A stretch of 64,000 bases of DNA from Paenibacillus macerans. GTDB lineage: Bacteria > Bacillota > Bacilli > Paenibacillales > Paenibacillaceae. Numbering within the stretch: the stretch's first letter is position 1; each line of letters begins with the position of its first letter. Shown one piece after another: positions 31,668-39,794 of the stretch. The stretch is taken from NCBI RefSeq assembly GCF_023715465.1, contig NZ_JAMBOE010000016.1, positions 1-64,000 of the forward strand, given 5' to 3'. The notes under the pieces are model-generated. The model was not told the origin of the DNA and ran no database searches. It saw nothing but the letters and a program-made list of their open reading frames with translations. Both the position numbers and the translations under genes were made by a program.

Positions 31668-32572
31668 ATGTACCGGATCGCGATCTGCGACGGATGTCTC
31701 GATCGCGCTGATTACGTCAGGCGGGTCGTCCATCATGAATACGGTGGCGGCGTCGAATATTTTGCTGGCATACCTGAAGGAGACCGGCGACATCGCCGAA
31801 ATCCTTCCGGACAAGACCTTTGAAGCTCCCGTGAAAAAGGACGCTCCGGACGGTCTGCAAGCTTACTCCGGGTTATACGGAACTGTAGGTTCGACGCTCC
31901 GCGTCACGATCGAAAACGGTGAGGTGGAGTTGCCTGGGTTATTGAGCGGTATGATTCCGGCGCAAACCTACGTCTATACCGGGGAGGAGGAGTTTACCGG
32001 TGCTGACGGCCGCACCGTCATCAGCTTCGACGACAAGACGAACGGTCGGTCATACGTACATCCGCGTCAAAACTTATCTGGGGTTCCCTGGGCTCGGGCA
32101 ATCGGTGATGGCTTATTATGAATATCAGAAGCTGGGCGAGAATCCGCTGGACAAAACGGTCGCCGATGCCTGGAAAGAGCGGGAAGGTTGGACTTATTAT
32201 GCATTGGACGAAAAGATCAATTCGCTGTTCTACCTTTCTCCTTCAGTGTTGACGAAAACGATCGCGCTGGACGCCAAAGGCGGCTATGCCAACGGGACGA
32301 AAATTACGGATGAAGAACATGCGGTGAACGTCGCGGAAATCCCGGTCATGAACGGCCGCGACGCCTTCGACCTGGATTTCTTCCGCCAGGACGGGACGGA
32401 ATATCTGCGGGCCGACGGCCGGATGTATATTGCCGAAACGGCTTTGACGCCCATCTCCGGCGCCGCCGATTCGGTTGTAACGATCCCGGACACCGGTTGC
32501 GCGCTGGTACAAGATCGGCGCGGAAACGGCCGGGCAGGCGATGTATTCAAAATTTCGCTGACGCACAAGTAA
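31668..32572 (+). pseudogene. Response-regulator start joined to a frameshifted serine hydrolase remnant
   Basis: A good ribosome binding site (GGGGGAGGTGG) and ATG 31668 begin MYRIAICD, the classic start of an AgrA/LytTR response regulator. After eight codons (31691) the sequence becomes the C-terminal part of a beta-lactamase-type serine hydrolase (VSIALITSGGSSIMNTVAAS..., then PDGLQAYSGLYGTVGSTLRV). Near 32055 the reading shifts by one frame and continues KTYLGFPGLGQSVMAYYEYQ to ISLTHK at 32572. The catalytic SxxK half is missing. Two gene ends therefore appear fused by a deletion. Confidence 0.78.
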
Positions 32573-32611
32573 GCTTCAAGCATGGGCGGTCGTCTGGCCG
32601 TTTCGCACCTG

Positions 32612-32643
32612 GCTTCGCCCTCTGTTTATCAGAGGGCGAAGCT
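32612..32643 (+). terminator. Hairpin after the broken hydrolase
   Basis: GCTTCGCCCTCTG-TTTAT-CAGAGGGCGAAGC: a perfect 13-bp stem. The T run is weak, so termination is less certain than the structure. Confidence 0.6.
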
Positions 32644-32745
32644 AGTATTTGTTGTAAAGGGTTAACAACATACCTACTGTTACTATCGGGCATATTTCGT
32701 CACTAGCTTGATTTCGACGGTCAAGTATTTAGCCGGGTTTAAGTA

Positions 32746-32820
32746 AAATAAGCGCCAGGGCAACCGTTAGAACTTGAAATCAACGTTTTTGGAGCAAATA
32801 GCGCTTGTGGCAACCGTTAA
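32746..32820 (+). repeat. Family A element, right half only
   Basis: Two direct units at 32746 (AAATAAGCGCCAGGGCAACC...) and 32796, 50 bp apart. The intervening spacer is nearly identical to copy 3 (TGAAATCAACGTTTTTGG). Similarity to copy 3 extends leftwards to about 32727. Units 1 and 2 are missing. Confidence 0.8.
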
Positions 32821-32931
32821 AATATTTTGTGATGCTGAGAGAGGATCACATTGAAAGGAAGCTGAAAGTGAGGACTTCGCGTGACATCAGAGGTTGAGTG
32901 CAGATCGGTGTGAGCTGCAAAACGGTGAATG

Positions 32932-33116
32932 CTAACGGACCCCAGAGCCCCTATTTGGCCCCAAACAGGGGGTTCCGAATTTTAACGGACAGAGGTGACC
33001 TTATTCCCGGCAAATCTGCAAAAATGGCCCCATTTGGAGCTGAATAGCGTCATCTGTGTCCGTTAGGTCAGGAAATAACCGGGAAATGAGCGATTAGCGT
33101 CATTACGGTCCGTTAC
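32932..33116. repeat. Intergenic four-unit element, family C copy 1
   Basis: 185 bp with units at 32932 (CTAACGGACCCCAGAGCCCC...), 32982, 33042 (GAATAGCGTCATCTGTGTCC...) and 33092. Offsets are 0/50/110/160, with the first two inverted relative to the last two. The core GGAC/GTCC differs from family A but the plan is identical. With the family A half-element it fills the 700-bp gap between the broken hydrolase and the terminator of the flavin oxidoreductase gene; nothing else is seen there. Confidence 0.85.
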
Positions 33117-33194
33117 GGGAACAAATGTGGGAAAACTCCACTAATTGCAGTCCCGTCACCCTAGAATGTACGTCGACATACGTTTTTCTCGCGC

Positions 33195-33232
33195 AAAAAA
33201 GACCTTTTCGGCGCTGGTCCGAAAAGGTCTTG
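33195..33232 (-). terminator. Terminator of the OYE-family gene
   Basis: Minus strand AAGACCTTTTCGG-ACCAGCG-CCGAAAAGGTCTTTTTT: a perfect 13-bp stem plus T run, 41 bp after the stop. Confidence 0.9.
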
Positions 33233-33273
33233 GAAGTTGAGCGGACTCCTACAGTCCGGCGGCTCAGCGAAAA

Positions 33274-34383
33274 TCAGCTCAGCGTGGCGAGCGACTCGCG
33301 GGTGAACGGCTGCAGCTCGTCGGTACGGCCGTCCCTGATCTTGGCCGCCCAGGCCGGATCAGTCAGCAGGGCGCGGCCGACGGCGACGAGGTCGAACTCT
33401 TCGCGTTCCAGGCGTTCGATCAAGTTGTCGATGCTGGCGGTTTCGCCGCCTTTGCCGGACTCGAACAAGCTGGTGAACTCGGAGTTCAGGCCAACGGAGC
33501 CGACCGTGATCGCCGGCTTGCCGGTGAGCTTGCGTGTCCAGCCCGCCAGGTTGAGGTCTGAGCCCGCAAACTCCGGCTCCCAGAAACGGCGCGTCGAGGC
33601 ATGGAAGATATCGACGCCAGCCGCGGACAGCGGCGCAAGGAAGCGCTCCAGCTCCTCCGGCGTTGCCGCCAGCTTGGCGCTGTAATCGACCGCCTTCCAT
33701 TGCGAGAAGCGGAAGATGATCGGGAAGTCGGGGCCAACCGCGGCCCGTACCGCTTCAATAACTTCCACGGCGAAGCGGGTGCGGCCCACCAGGTCGCCGC
33801 CGTATTCATCCGTGCGTTTGTTGGTCACTTCCCAGAAAAACTGGTCGATCAAGTAGCCGTGCGCGCCATGGAGCTCTACCGCGTCGAAACCGATGCGTTT
33901 CGCGTCAGCTGCAGCCTGGGCATAGGCCTGAATGAGCCCTTTGATCTCGCTGACCGTCAGCGGTTCCGATACCGGCTCACCGGTCAGGCTGAGGCCCGAC
34001 GGGCCGATTGGATCGGCGTCCGAATCGGGGAATTTCTCGCGCTGGCGAGCGGTGCCGGTATGCCAGATTTGCGGAGCGATTTTGCCGCCGGCTTCATGCA
34101 CTTCGCGAACGACACGCGCCCATCCTTCCAGCGCCGCTTCTCCGTAAAAATGCGGTATGTCATGATCGGCTCCTGCCGCCGGATGGTTAATGAGCGTTCC
34201 TTCGGTGATAATCAGGCCGACGCCGTTTTCCGCTCTCCGGCGGTAATATTCGGCCACATTGGGTCCGGGAATGCCGTCCGGCGAAAAGGATCGGGTCATC
34301 GGCGCCATGACGATACGATTGTCCAGCTTCAGGCGTCCCCCTTCAAAAGGCTTGAACAGGGCTGCAGCTTTAGATTGGGTCAT
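33274..34383 (-). CDS. NADH:flavin oxidoreductase, Old Yellow Enzyme family
   Basis: FMN-dependent ene-reductase that reduces activated C=C bonds in electrophiles such as quinones, enones and nitro compounds. TIM-barrel marks: the N-terminal FMN region RIVMAPMTRS (about 23-32), APQIWHTG near 105, the substrate-binding GFDAVELHGAHGYLIDQFF (about 173-191) with the conserved His pattern, RTDEYGG near 200 and the C-terminal phosphate-binding DLVAVGRALLTDPAWAAKI. 369 residues, typical of NemA/XenA-like enzymes. AGGAGGAG precedes the ATG. An ArsR gene lies 106 bp upstream on the same strand, and an operator overlaps the promoter in between. Confidence 0.93.
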   Translation of the reverse strand: MTQSKAAALFKPFEGGRLKLDNRIVMAPMTRSFSPDGIPGPNVAEYYRRRAENGVGLIITEGTLINHPAAGADHDIPHFYGEAALEGWARVVREVHEAGGKIAPQIWHTGTARQREKFPDSDADPIGPSGLSLTGEPVSEPLTVSEIKGLIQAYAQAAADAKRIGFDAVELHGAHGYLIDQFFWEVTNKRTDEYGGDLVGRTRFAVEVIEAVRAAVGPDFPIIFRFSQWKAVDYSAKLAATPEELERFLAPLSAAGVDIFHASTRRFWEPEFAGSDLNLAGWTRKLTGKPAITVGSVGLNSEFTSLFESGKGGETASIDNLIERLEREEFDLVAVGRALLTDPAWAAKIRDGRTDELQPFTRESLATLS

Positions 34384-34434
34384 ATTTCTCTCCTCCTATA
34401 TTTAGGATAAAGTTGTAAAAATCACACTTCTACA

Positions 34435-34469
34435 CATCTAAATATATAGATGAATAGATCAAAATGCAA
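34435..34469 (-). promoter_or_regulatory. Promoter and ArsR-type operator of the OYE gene
   Basis: Minus strand -35 TTGCAT (34464-34469), a 17-bp spacer and -10 TATATT (34441-34446). The inverted repeat CATCTA-6-TAGATG (34435-34452) covers the -10, a position suited to repression by the neighbouring ArsR protein. Confidence 0.75.
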
Positions 34470-34489
34470 CCCCGCGAAGCAACTTGAGG

Positions 34490-34819
34490 TCACCTCCCGG
34501 TTTGCAGCTTGGTGGCAAGCTCTTCCATAAATGCGGCGATCCCCGCTTCATTTAGCCTGTAATACGTGTATTGGCCATAGCGGCGGGACTCCAGGAGGCC
34601 GGACTTCTGCATCAAGGCAAGGTACGAGGAGATCACCGACTGTGTCAGTCCGGATTTCTCCTGAATGTTCCCCACGCAAACGCTGCCGGGAAACTCTTGT
34701 TTTATGGCGTCCGGCAGCTTCCAGCCCAGCTTTTCCGGTTCTCGCAGCCAGCAAAGGATGTTGAGGCGGGTCTCATTCGACAGAGCCTTCAGCACGGCAA
34801 TCAGATCTTCATTATTCAT
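34490..34819 (-). CDS. ArsR-family transcriptional repressor
   Basis: Compact winged-helix repressor. It starts LKALSNETRLNILCWLREPE, the usual ArsR opening, followed by recognition helix LTQSVISSYLALMQKSGLLE and wing ESRRYGQYTYYRLN. It lacks the CxC metal site of ArsR/SmtB. Single Cys residues (NILCWL, SVCVGN) could act as thiol sensors, a resemblance to YodB-like or redox-sensing ArsR members that I infer only. It is followed on the same strand by the OYE gene and probably represses it. Confidence 0.88.
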   Translation of the reverse strand: MNNEDLIAVLKALSNETRLNILCWLREPEKLGWKLPDAIKQEFPGSVCVGNIQEKSGLTQSVISSYLALMQKSGLLESRRYGQYTYYRLNEAGIAAFMEELATKLQTGR

Positions 34820-34922
34820 GAGGCGACACCCATTCCTAGTTGTTTGTTACAGTATACCAAAAGTTCAGCCTGTGACAAACGATTCCCGGTGGTTGCTTTC
34901 TTGAGATATTTCATTTAAACTA

Positions 34923-34938
34923 TTGATTGATCAATTAC
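34923..34938. promoter_or_regulatory. TetR operator O1
   Basis: TTGATTGATCAATTAC, an imperfect copy of the palindrome GTGATTGATCAATCAC found at 35558. It lies 24 bp before the TetR gene, as expected for autorepression. Confidence 0.7.
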
Positions 34939-34961
34939 ATTAATCCAAGGGCGGGAAAAGC

Positions 34962-35483
34962 ATGGCAAAAAACGGCGCAACCTCAGTGAATCGGAAGGAA
35001 GAGATTATTTCGGCCGCGATCGAAGTGTTTTCCGAGATTGGTTATTTCCGGGCGACGACTGCGCAGGTAGCGGAACGGGCCCAGATATCCCAACCTTATG
35101 TATTTCGTTTTTTTAAGAGCAAGGAAGCTTTGCTGCTGGCCGCGCTTGAAGCTTCATGGTCAAGGGTCATCCGCTCTTTTCGGCAAGTCGTCGAAACGGC
35201 ATCTTCGGAGCAGTTGGAAAACGGACTGATTGCGGCGTATGAGGATATTTTAGCCTCTTATAAAAATGAAATCATGCTGCAGATGCAGGCCCAGACGATC
35301 CCGGAGGATTCCATTAAGGCCGCGATGCGGCAAGGGTTCAGCGAGGTCCGGCAAATGGTGCTGGATGCGTTTCGCGAAACCGGCAGTGAAAATCCGGAGG
35401 AGCGGACGATGTTGTTTTTGGCAAGGGGCATGTTATGCAACATTTCCGTAGCGATAGACATGCCGGAACTAAAGGAATTCTGA
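34962..35483 (+). CDS. TetR-family transcriptional regulator
   Basis: N-terminal TetR helix-turn-helix: RKEEIISAAIEVFSEIGYFR, then TTAQVAERAQISQPYVFRFF and KSKEALLLAALE. The C-terminal ligand domain is short (173 residues in total, against about 190-200 usual) and ends at FLARGMLCNISVAIDMPEL, so the tail may be trimmed. The protein starts at ATG 34962 behind GGGCGGG. The same 16-bp palindrome occurs before this gene and twice before the epimerase gene, so it probably represses both. Confidence 0.88.
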   Translation: MAKNGATSVNRKEEIISAAIEVFSEIGYFRATTAQVAERAQISQPYVFRFFKSKEALLLAALEASWSRVIRSFRQVVETASSEQLENGLIAAYEDILASYKNEIMLQMQAQTIPEDSIKAAMRQGFSEVRQMVLDAFRETGSENPEERTMLFLARGMLCNISVAIDMPELKEF

Positions 35484-35557
35484 CGGCTCCGATAAGCGAA
35501 AGAGCGTGATTCCATTTAGGGCTTGCGAAATGACGGAAGATGGGGTAAGATCAATTT

Positions 35558-35573
35558 GTGATTGATCAATCAC
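35558..35573. promoter_or_regulatory. TetR operator O2
   Basis: GTGATTGATCAATCAC, a perfect 16-bp palindrome 95 bp before the epimerase start. Confidence 0.75.
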
Positions 35574-35626
35574 TAACATTGATGAATGGGCGAATTTGGC
35601 TGACAATAGATTTTATAACTGCAATA

Positions 35627-35648
35627 GTAATTGATCAATCAATCACTA
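35627..35648. promoter_or_regulatory. TetR operator O3
   Basis: GTAATTGATCAATCAATCAC contains the same ATTGATCAAT centre with an extra overlapping half-site. It ends about 20 bp before the epimerase start, next to the ribosome binding site. Confidence 0.7.
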
Positions 35649-35667
35649 AAATGGAGGGATCGATTTT

Positions 35668-36621
35668 ATGAAAAAAGCAATCGTATTAGGCGCCACCGGA
35701 GGTGTGGGCAATCCCGTCACGGCAGAGCTCTTGAAACGAAACATCGAAACGGTCGTTTTCGGCCGGTCCATGAACAAGCTGCGCGCCATGGCGGAACAAT
35801 TGGGAAACCCGTCCCATTTAAAGCTGGCGGAGGGGGATGTGTTTAGCCCAGGCGATATCGTCCGTGCGGCGGAAGGCGCGGACACCATCATCAACAGCGC
35901 GAACGTGGCTTATCACGAATTGGCGGAGAAGCTGCCGCCGCTGGGAGAATCGGTGCTGGAAGCGGCGAAGCGTCTGCAAGCGAAAACGGTGCTCGTCGAC
36001 GGCATTTATCCGTATGGACGCAGAGCATCGCAGGACCCAATCACCGAAGATCACCCGAAAAGACCGCACACCCGGAAGGGCCAGGCGCGCCATGCCTACG
36101 AGCAATTGTTTATGCGGGACGGCTGGGGAGGGAAAAATACTCTGATTGCCAGGCTGCCCGACTACTACGGCCCGTCGGCGAAGCAATCGTATTTGAATGC
36201 GACGATGGAAGCCATCGCGGCGGGCAAAAACGGCGTATTTATCGGGACGATGAAGGTGCCGCGCGAGTATGTCTATTTGCCTGATGCGGCGCGCATGATC
36301 GTTGAACTGGCCAGCCGCGACGACGCCTACGGGGAAAACTGGCACATTCCCGGACCGGGGGTCATTTCCGGCGAACAAATCGTTGCGATCGCATCGCGGG
36401 CCGCAGGCTACAAGGGCAAGATTTGGCCTGTAGGGGAAATCACCCTGTCGCTCCTCGGCTTATTTGAAAAGCCTATGAAAGAAATTGTGGAGATGCTTTA
36501 TTTGACGGAAGAACCGCTGACGTTAAGCGGGGAAAAATACCGGCGCCGCATCGGCGAAATCCCAAGTACCTCCTATGAGAAAGGGATTGCGGATACAATT
36601 CGGCAGCTGCAAGCGAATTAA
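35668..36621 (+). CDS. NAD-dependent epimerase/dehydratase family protein
   Basis: Extended short-chain dehydrogenase with the N-terminal nucleotide-binding motif VLGATGGVGNPV (about 6-17) and an Asp/Asn-containing second strand (AEGDVFSPGDI). The usual catalytic YxxxK is not obvious: VDGIYPYGRRAS occupies the region, so the protein may be an atypical member (NmrA-like or a non-reducing sensor). 317 residues. GGAGG before the ATG. Probably under TetR control through operators O2 and O3. Substrate unknown. Confidence 0.82.
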   Translation: MKKAIVLGATGGVGNPVTAELLKRNIETVVFGRSMNKLRAMAEQLGNPSHLKLAEGDVFSPGDIVRAAEGADTIINSANVAYHELAEKLPPLGESVLEAAKRLQAKTVLVDGIYPYGRRASQDPITEDHPKRPHTRKGQARHAYEQLFMRDGWGGKNTLIARLPDYYGPSAKQSYLNATMEAIAAGKNGVFIGTMKVPREYVYLPDAARMIVELASRDDAYGENWHIPGPGVISGEQIVAIASRAAGYKGKIWPVGEITLSLLGLFEKPMKEIVEMLYLTEEPLTLSGEKYRRRIGEIPSTSYEKGIADTIRQLQAN

Positions 36622-36645
36622 GAATCCGTATCTTTCATTGCCGGC

Positions 36646-37542
36646 CTAAGCACCACTGGAGGTCAGAGCAGATGATGCCTGGGTCCATTCCGTTATGAAC
36701 TGAAACATTTTGGCGGCGGCCGGGGAAAGATTGTTTCTGGAAATCGCGGCAAGTCCAATCGTGCGGTAATGTTCGCCTTCCAACGGCCGCAGGCACAGGT
36801 TATGGGTCATATGGGCGAGAATCATTTCCGGGAGAATGCTGATCCCCAGACCATGCTCAACCATGGACATAATGGCATGATCATCTTCCAGTTCATATTT
36901 GATATTCAGCGGCCCCTTATACTTCATAAAAATCCGCCGGACGTCCGCGTCGCAGCCGGAGCTCGGAATAATAAAAGGCTCATTGATGATTTGATCCAAA
37001 GAAATGACGGATTGGTCTGCCAGAGCATGACCGGGAGGCAGTACGCAGAACATCCGGTCTTTTTTCAGCTCGATTGCATCAAGCGGCTGTAGAGTAGGCA
37101 AACTGACAAAACCTATATCGACATGGCCGGTGGCGAGCCATTGCTCGATTTCCTGATAATGGCCATCGTGCAGCTTTACTTCAATATGGGGGAATTTGGC
37201 GTTAAAAGCCTTCACCATTCCCGGCAGCCAGTGGATCGATACGCTTGAGAAGACGCCGAGCTTAACGGTGCCCGCCACCAATCCCTTAATCAAGGCGATC
37301 TCTTGGTGCAATCTCTCATTCAACTGCTGTATGCCTTGAAAAAAATGAAACAATCGTTCCCCGCTGCTTGTGAGGCGGACCCCCGCACGGTTGCGGATGA
37401 GCAAGGTGAGCCCCAACTCCTGCTCCAAACTGGAAAGCGCGTGACTGACCGCGGATTGGGTTAAATTCAACTGCTCCCCCACCTTTGTCAGACTTCCCGT
37501 TTCAACCGCCTTCAACAAAATCTCGTATTTTTGCAGACTCAT
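36646..37542 (-). CDS. LysR-family transcriptional regulator
   Basis: N-terminal winged helix: YEILLKAVETGSLTKVGEQL, then NLTQSAVSHALSSLEQELGL and LLIRNRAGVRLTSSG. A type-2 periplasmic-binding-like effector domain follows (VKLGVFSSVSIHWLPGMVKA and onward). 298 residues from ATG 37542, which has AAAGGAG upstream; the frame extends further without a site. It converges on the epimerase gene, leaving only 24 bp, so it need not regulate it. No obvious divergent target except DUF805. Confidence 0.88.
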   Translation of the reverse strand: MSLQKYEILLKAVETGSLTKVGEQLNLTQSAVSHALSSLEQELGLTLLIRNRAGVRLTSSGERLFHFFQGIQQLNERLHQEIALIKGLVAGTVKLGVFSSVSIHWLPGMVKAFNAKFPHIEVKLHDGHYQEIEQWLATGHVDIGFVSLPTLQPLDAIELKKDRMFCVLPPGHALADQSVISLDQIINEPFIIPSSGCDADVRRIFMKYKGPLNIKYELEDDHAIMSMVEHGLGISILPEMILAHMTHNLCLRPLEGEHYRTIGLAAISRNNLSPAAAKMFQFITEWTQASSALTSSGA

Positions 37543-37703
37543 GGTAGCTCCTTTAATATGAAAAAAATAAATGCAAGTCATCATAAACATTCATTTTATT
37601 TATCTATATTCGCTGTATATAATCATAGCAGCAAAAAATATGTTTGATAAGTGCGCGGAGGACATGTCATGGAGGAAAATAAGGGGAATGGTACTAAGGC
37701 ACT

Positions 37704-37741
37704 AAAAGTCCCGGTGTCGGACAAGGCACCAGGACTTTTTT
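37704..37741 (+). terminator. Terminator-like hairpin upstream of the DUF805 gene
   Basis: AAAAGTCC-C-GGTG(C) pairs with GCACC-A-GGACTTTTTT, followed by T residues. No complete gene precedes it on this strand. A short start-like segment with GGAGG (37669-37678) lies just upstream, so it may be an attenuator or the end of a lost gene. Confidence 0.55.
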
Positions 37742-37846
37742 GCTGAATTAATAAGAATTTTATTAATATTTCTGAAATAATTCCGATATATTCTAAAGCA
37801 GGAGGGCAAAGGCTAACAATCAATTTAAGAAGAGGTGGAGTTTTAC

Positions 37847-38227
37847 ATGCAATGGTATTTGAATGTGTTGAAAAATTATGTGGGTTTTCAAGGGAGAGCA
37901 AGACGCAAGGAATTTTGGATGTTTGCCTTGTTCAACTACATAGCAGTATTCGTCCTAGTGCTCGTGGGAAGTTTTATTCATTCTAGCGTAGGCATGATTC
38001 TGGGTTACATTTACATGCTGGCGGTCCTGCTGCCTTCCTTGGCAGTTGGAGTCCGCAGATTGCATGATATCGGAAAAAGCGGATGGATGATTTTGCTCGG
38101 ATTGATTCCGTTTGTCGGACCCATCATTATACTCGTATTTAATTGCCTTGACAGCGAGCCGGGCGATAACCAATACGGACCGAATCCGAAAGCTTTCGAT
38201 CCAGTACATAATACCTTCGCAAAATAA
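37847..38227 (+). CDS. DUF805 membrane protein
   Basis: Small inner-membrane protein of unknown function. Family signature YVGFQGRARRKEFWMFALFN at the N-terminus, two to four hydrophobic helices, and VGVRRLHDIGKSGW between them. C-terminal CLDSEPGDNQYGPNPK matches the family ending. 126 residues from ATG 37847 (GAGGTGGAG upstream). Confidence 0.9.
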   Translation: MQWYLNVLKNYVGFQGRARRKEFWMFALFNYIAVFVLVLVGSFIHSSVGMILGYIYMLAVLLPSLAVGVRRLHDIGKSGWMILLGLIPFVGPIIILVFNCLDSEPGDNQYGPNPKAFDPVHNTFAK

Positions 38228-38260
38228 TTAAATGAAGCTTTTGCCCACGCTAAACGAAGG

Positions 38261-38290
38261 AATCACAGGCATGCGCGCCTGTGATTTTTC
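38261..38290 (+). terminator. Terminator of the DUF805 gene
   Basis: AATCACAGGC-ATGCGC-GCCTGTGATTTTTC: a 10-bp stem and T run, 33 bp after the stop. Confidence 0.85.
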
Positions 38291-38315
38291 GTCTTTTCGG
38301 GGATGGAATGCGCCG

Positions 38316-38401
38316 TTATGGACCAGCCTTGATTTCCATGGTTCCAACCTCCTTTTTCGTGATCGACCTTATTTTAAAGTTTGACACTAGTTCAAAGTCA
38401 A
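38316..38401 (-). promoter_or_regulatory. Orphan MerR-type promoter with a 7-codon stub
   Basis: Minus strand -35 TTGACT (38396-38401), a 19-bp spacer containing TTGAACTAGTGTCAA, and -10 TAAAAT (38371-38376). AAGGAGG (38348-38354) follows, then ATG 38339 reading MEIKAGP and a stop at 38316. All signals needed to express a MerR-controlled gene are there, but the gene is gone. No MerR gene with this operator is adjacent. Confidence 0.6.
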
Positions 38402-38522
38402 CCCCGTTCTTCGGAGCGGCCACGCCCCGGAGGAAAGCAAAGTTCGGGTTTATAAACCGCCCGCAATACGTTATCATGGACTAGGATTATGACTTACCCG
38501 CAGATAGGAGCAAGGAATTCAT

Positions 38523-39203
38523 ATGATCGGTACACTCGTAAACGTTGGGGCGATTATCGCCGGAAGCCTCATCGGCAGCATTTTCAAAAAAGGCTTGAAC
38601 GAAAAATACCAGGCCGCGTTATTTACGGCCATCGGTTTTGCCGCGACCGTGCTTGGCATCAATGCCGTAGTCACCAACATGAAAAACAGTGCGTTCCCGG
38701 TATTGTTTATCATCAGCTTGGCCATCGGCAGCCTGATCGGCACCGCGCTTGATATCGACGGCAGGTTTCAAAAGCTGGTTGGCCGCTTTTCAACCTCGAA
38801 TTTGGGACAAGGGTTATCCACGGGGATTTTACTGTTCTGCATCGGGACGCTGTCGATTTTGGGGCCGATCGAAAGCGCCATCCGCGGCGACCACACTTAT
38901 TTGTTCATGAACGCCACTCTGGATCTGGTCACCTCGATGGTGCTGGCCTCCACCTATGGCATCGGCATTATTTTGACGGCGGTGGTGTTGTTTCTCTGGC
39001 AGGGAGCCATCTACATGAGCGCCGATTACTTGGCTCCCTTCCTGACGGCCGACCTGCTGACGGAAGTTTCGATCGTGGGCGGCGTCCTGATCGCCAGCTC
39101 GGGGCTGTCCATTCTTAAAATCAAGGAAAGCAAGACACTGAACATGCTGCCGTCGCTGCTTGTGCCGATCGTCTGGTTTTTGATCAAAGGCTGGATCGGT
39201 TAA
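38523..39203 (+). CDS. DUF554 membrane protein
   Basis: Polytopic membrane protein of the YdfK/YqgA family, possibly a transporter, function unproven. It opens MIGTLVNVGAIIAGSLIGSI and has about six or seven hydrophobic segments. The conserved GTLSILGPIESAIRGDHTYL segment lies in the middle (about 108-127) and SSGLSILKIKESKTLNMLPS near the end. 226 residues, the family norm. AAGGA precedes the ATG. Confidence 0.9.
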   Translation: MIGTLVNVGAIIAGSLIGSIFKKGLNEKYQAALFTAIGFAATVLGINAVVTNMKNSAFPVLFIISLAIGSLIGTALDIDGRFQKLVGRFSTSNLGQGLSTGILLFCIGTLSILGPIESAIRGDHTYLFMNATLDLVTSMVLASTYGIGIILTAVVLFLWQGAIYMSADYLAPFLTADLLTEVSIVGGVLIASSGLSILKIKESKTLNMLPSLLVPIVWFLIKGWIG

Positions 39204-39212
39204 AACCCACAC

Positions 39213-39260
39213 AAAAAGGCCCTCCGCAGTTTCCGTCAGGAAACCGCAGAAGGCCGCTTT
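39213..39260. terminator. Bidirectional terminator between DUF554 and MarR genes
   Basis: AAAAAGGCCCTCCGCAGTTTCC paired with GGAAACCGCAGAAGGCC around TGTCA, with an A tract on one side and GCTTT on the other. Both converging genes end here. Confidence 0.8.
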
Positions 39261-39271
39261 ATCCTTTTATT

Positions 39272-39760
39272 CTACTCCAGGCTGGCCAGCTTCTCCAGAA
39301 AGTCCGCCACGATTTCCAACGACGCTGAATCGAAACTTGCCAACAATTCCATCTCTTTTTGATCTTGCTCCCGGTGAAAGAGCCGGTGCAGCTCGGCCAA
39401 TTCGGCGCCAAGCGGAGTCACGGAGAAATAAATTTCTTTCAGGTTGGTCGGCAGCTGGGTTTTCCGAATCAGGTCCTGTTCCAGCAATTTGCGGGTGATT
39501 TTGGAGACGGCGCCTTTCGTTACGCCCATCTCGCGCGCGATATCAATCCCTTTGATGCCGTCATGGGCACTGATGACGTCCAAAATGTGCAGGCTTGAGA
39601 CGGAAAGGCGGGGCAGCAGCCTTTTCAGCCGGTCGTCGGCGATGCGCTCCACGAGCCAAAGCCGATCATTGTCCTCGTCCGTTTTGCTGATGAGGATCCG
39701 GTACATTGATTTTTCGATGCGGTTTTTGAGCCGAAGCAAATCATCATTCATCTCTGGCAT
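39272..39760 (-). CDS. MarR-family transcriptional regulator
   Basis: Winged-helix repressor of the MarR class. The DNA-binding part reads LHILDVISAHDGIKGIDIAR, then EMGVTKGAVSKITRKLLEQD and LIRKTQLPTNLKEIYFSVTP. Helical dimerisation regions flank it. 162 residues. It faces the nitroreductase gene across a 118-bp gap that contains two copies of a 20-bp palindrome, so it likely represses both itself and the nitroreductase. Confidence 0.9.
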   Translation of the reverse strand: MPEMNDDLLRLKNRIEKSMYRILISKTDEDNDRLWLVERIADDRLKRLLPRLSVSSLHILDVISAHDGIKGIDIAREMGVTKGAVSKITRKLLEQDLIRKTQLPTNLKEIYFSVTPLGAELAELHRLFHREQDQKEMELLASFDSASLEIVADFLEKLASLE

Positions 39761-39794
39761 AAGGCAAGCCTACCTTTTTTCTCCCCATTATAAC

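Noticed and set aside
29590..33116. Repeat elements considered as a CRISPR array
   Set aside because: Units are only four per locus, alternate in orientation, and spacers are fixed sequence rather than unique; no cas genes nearby.
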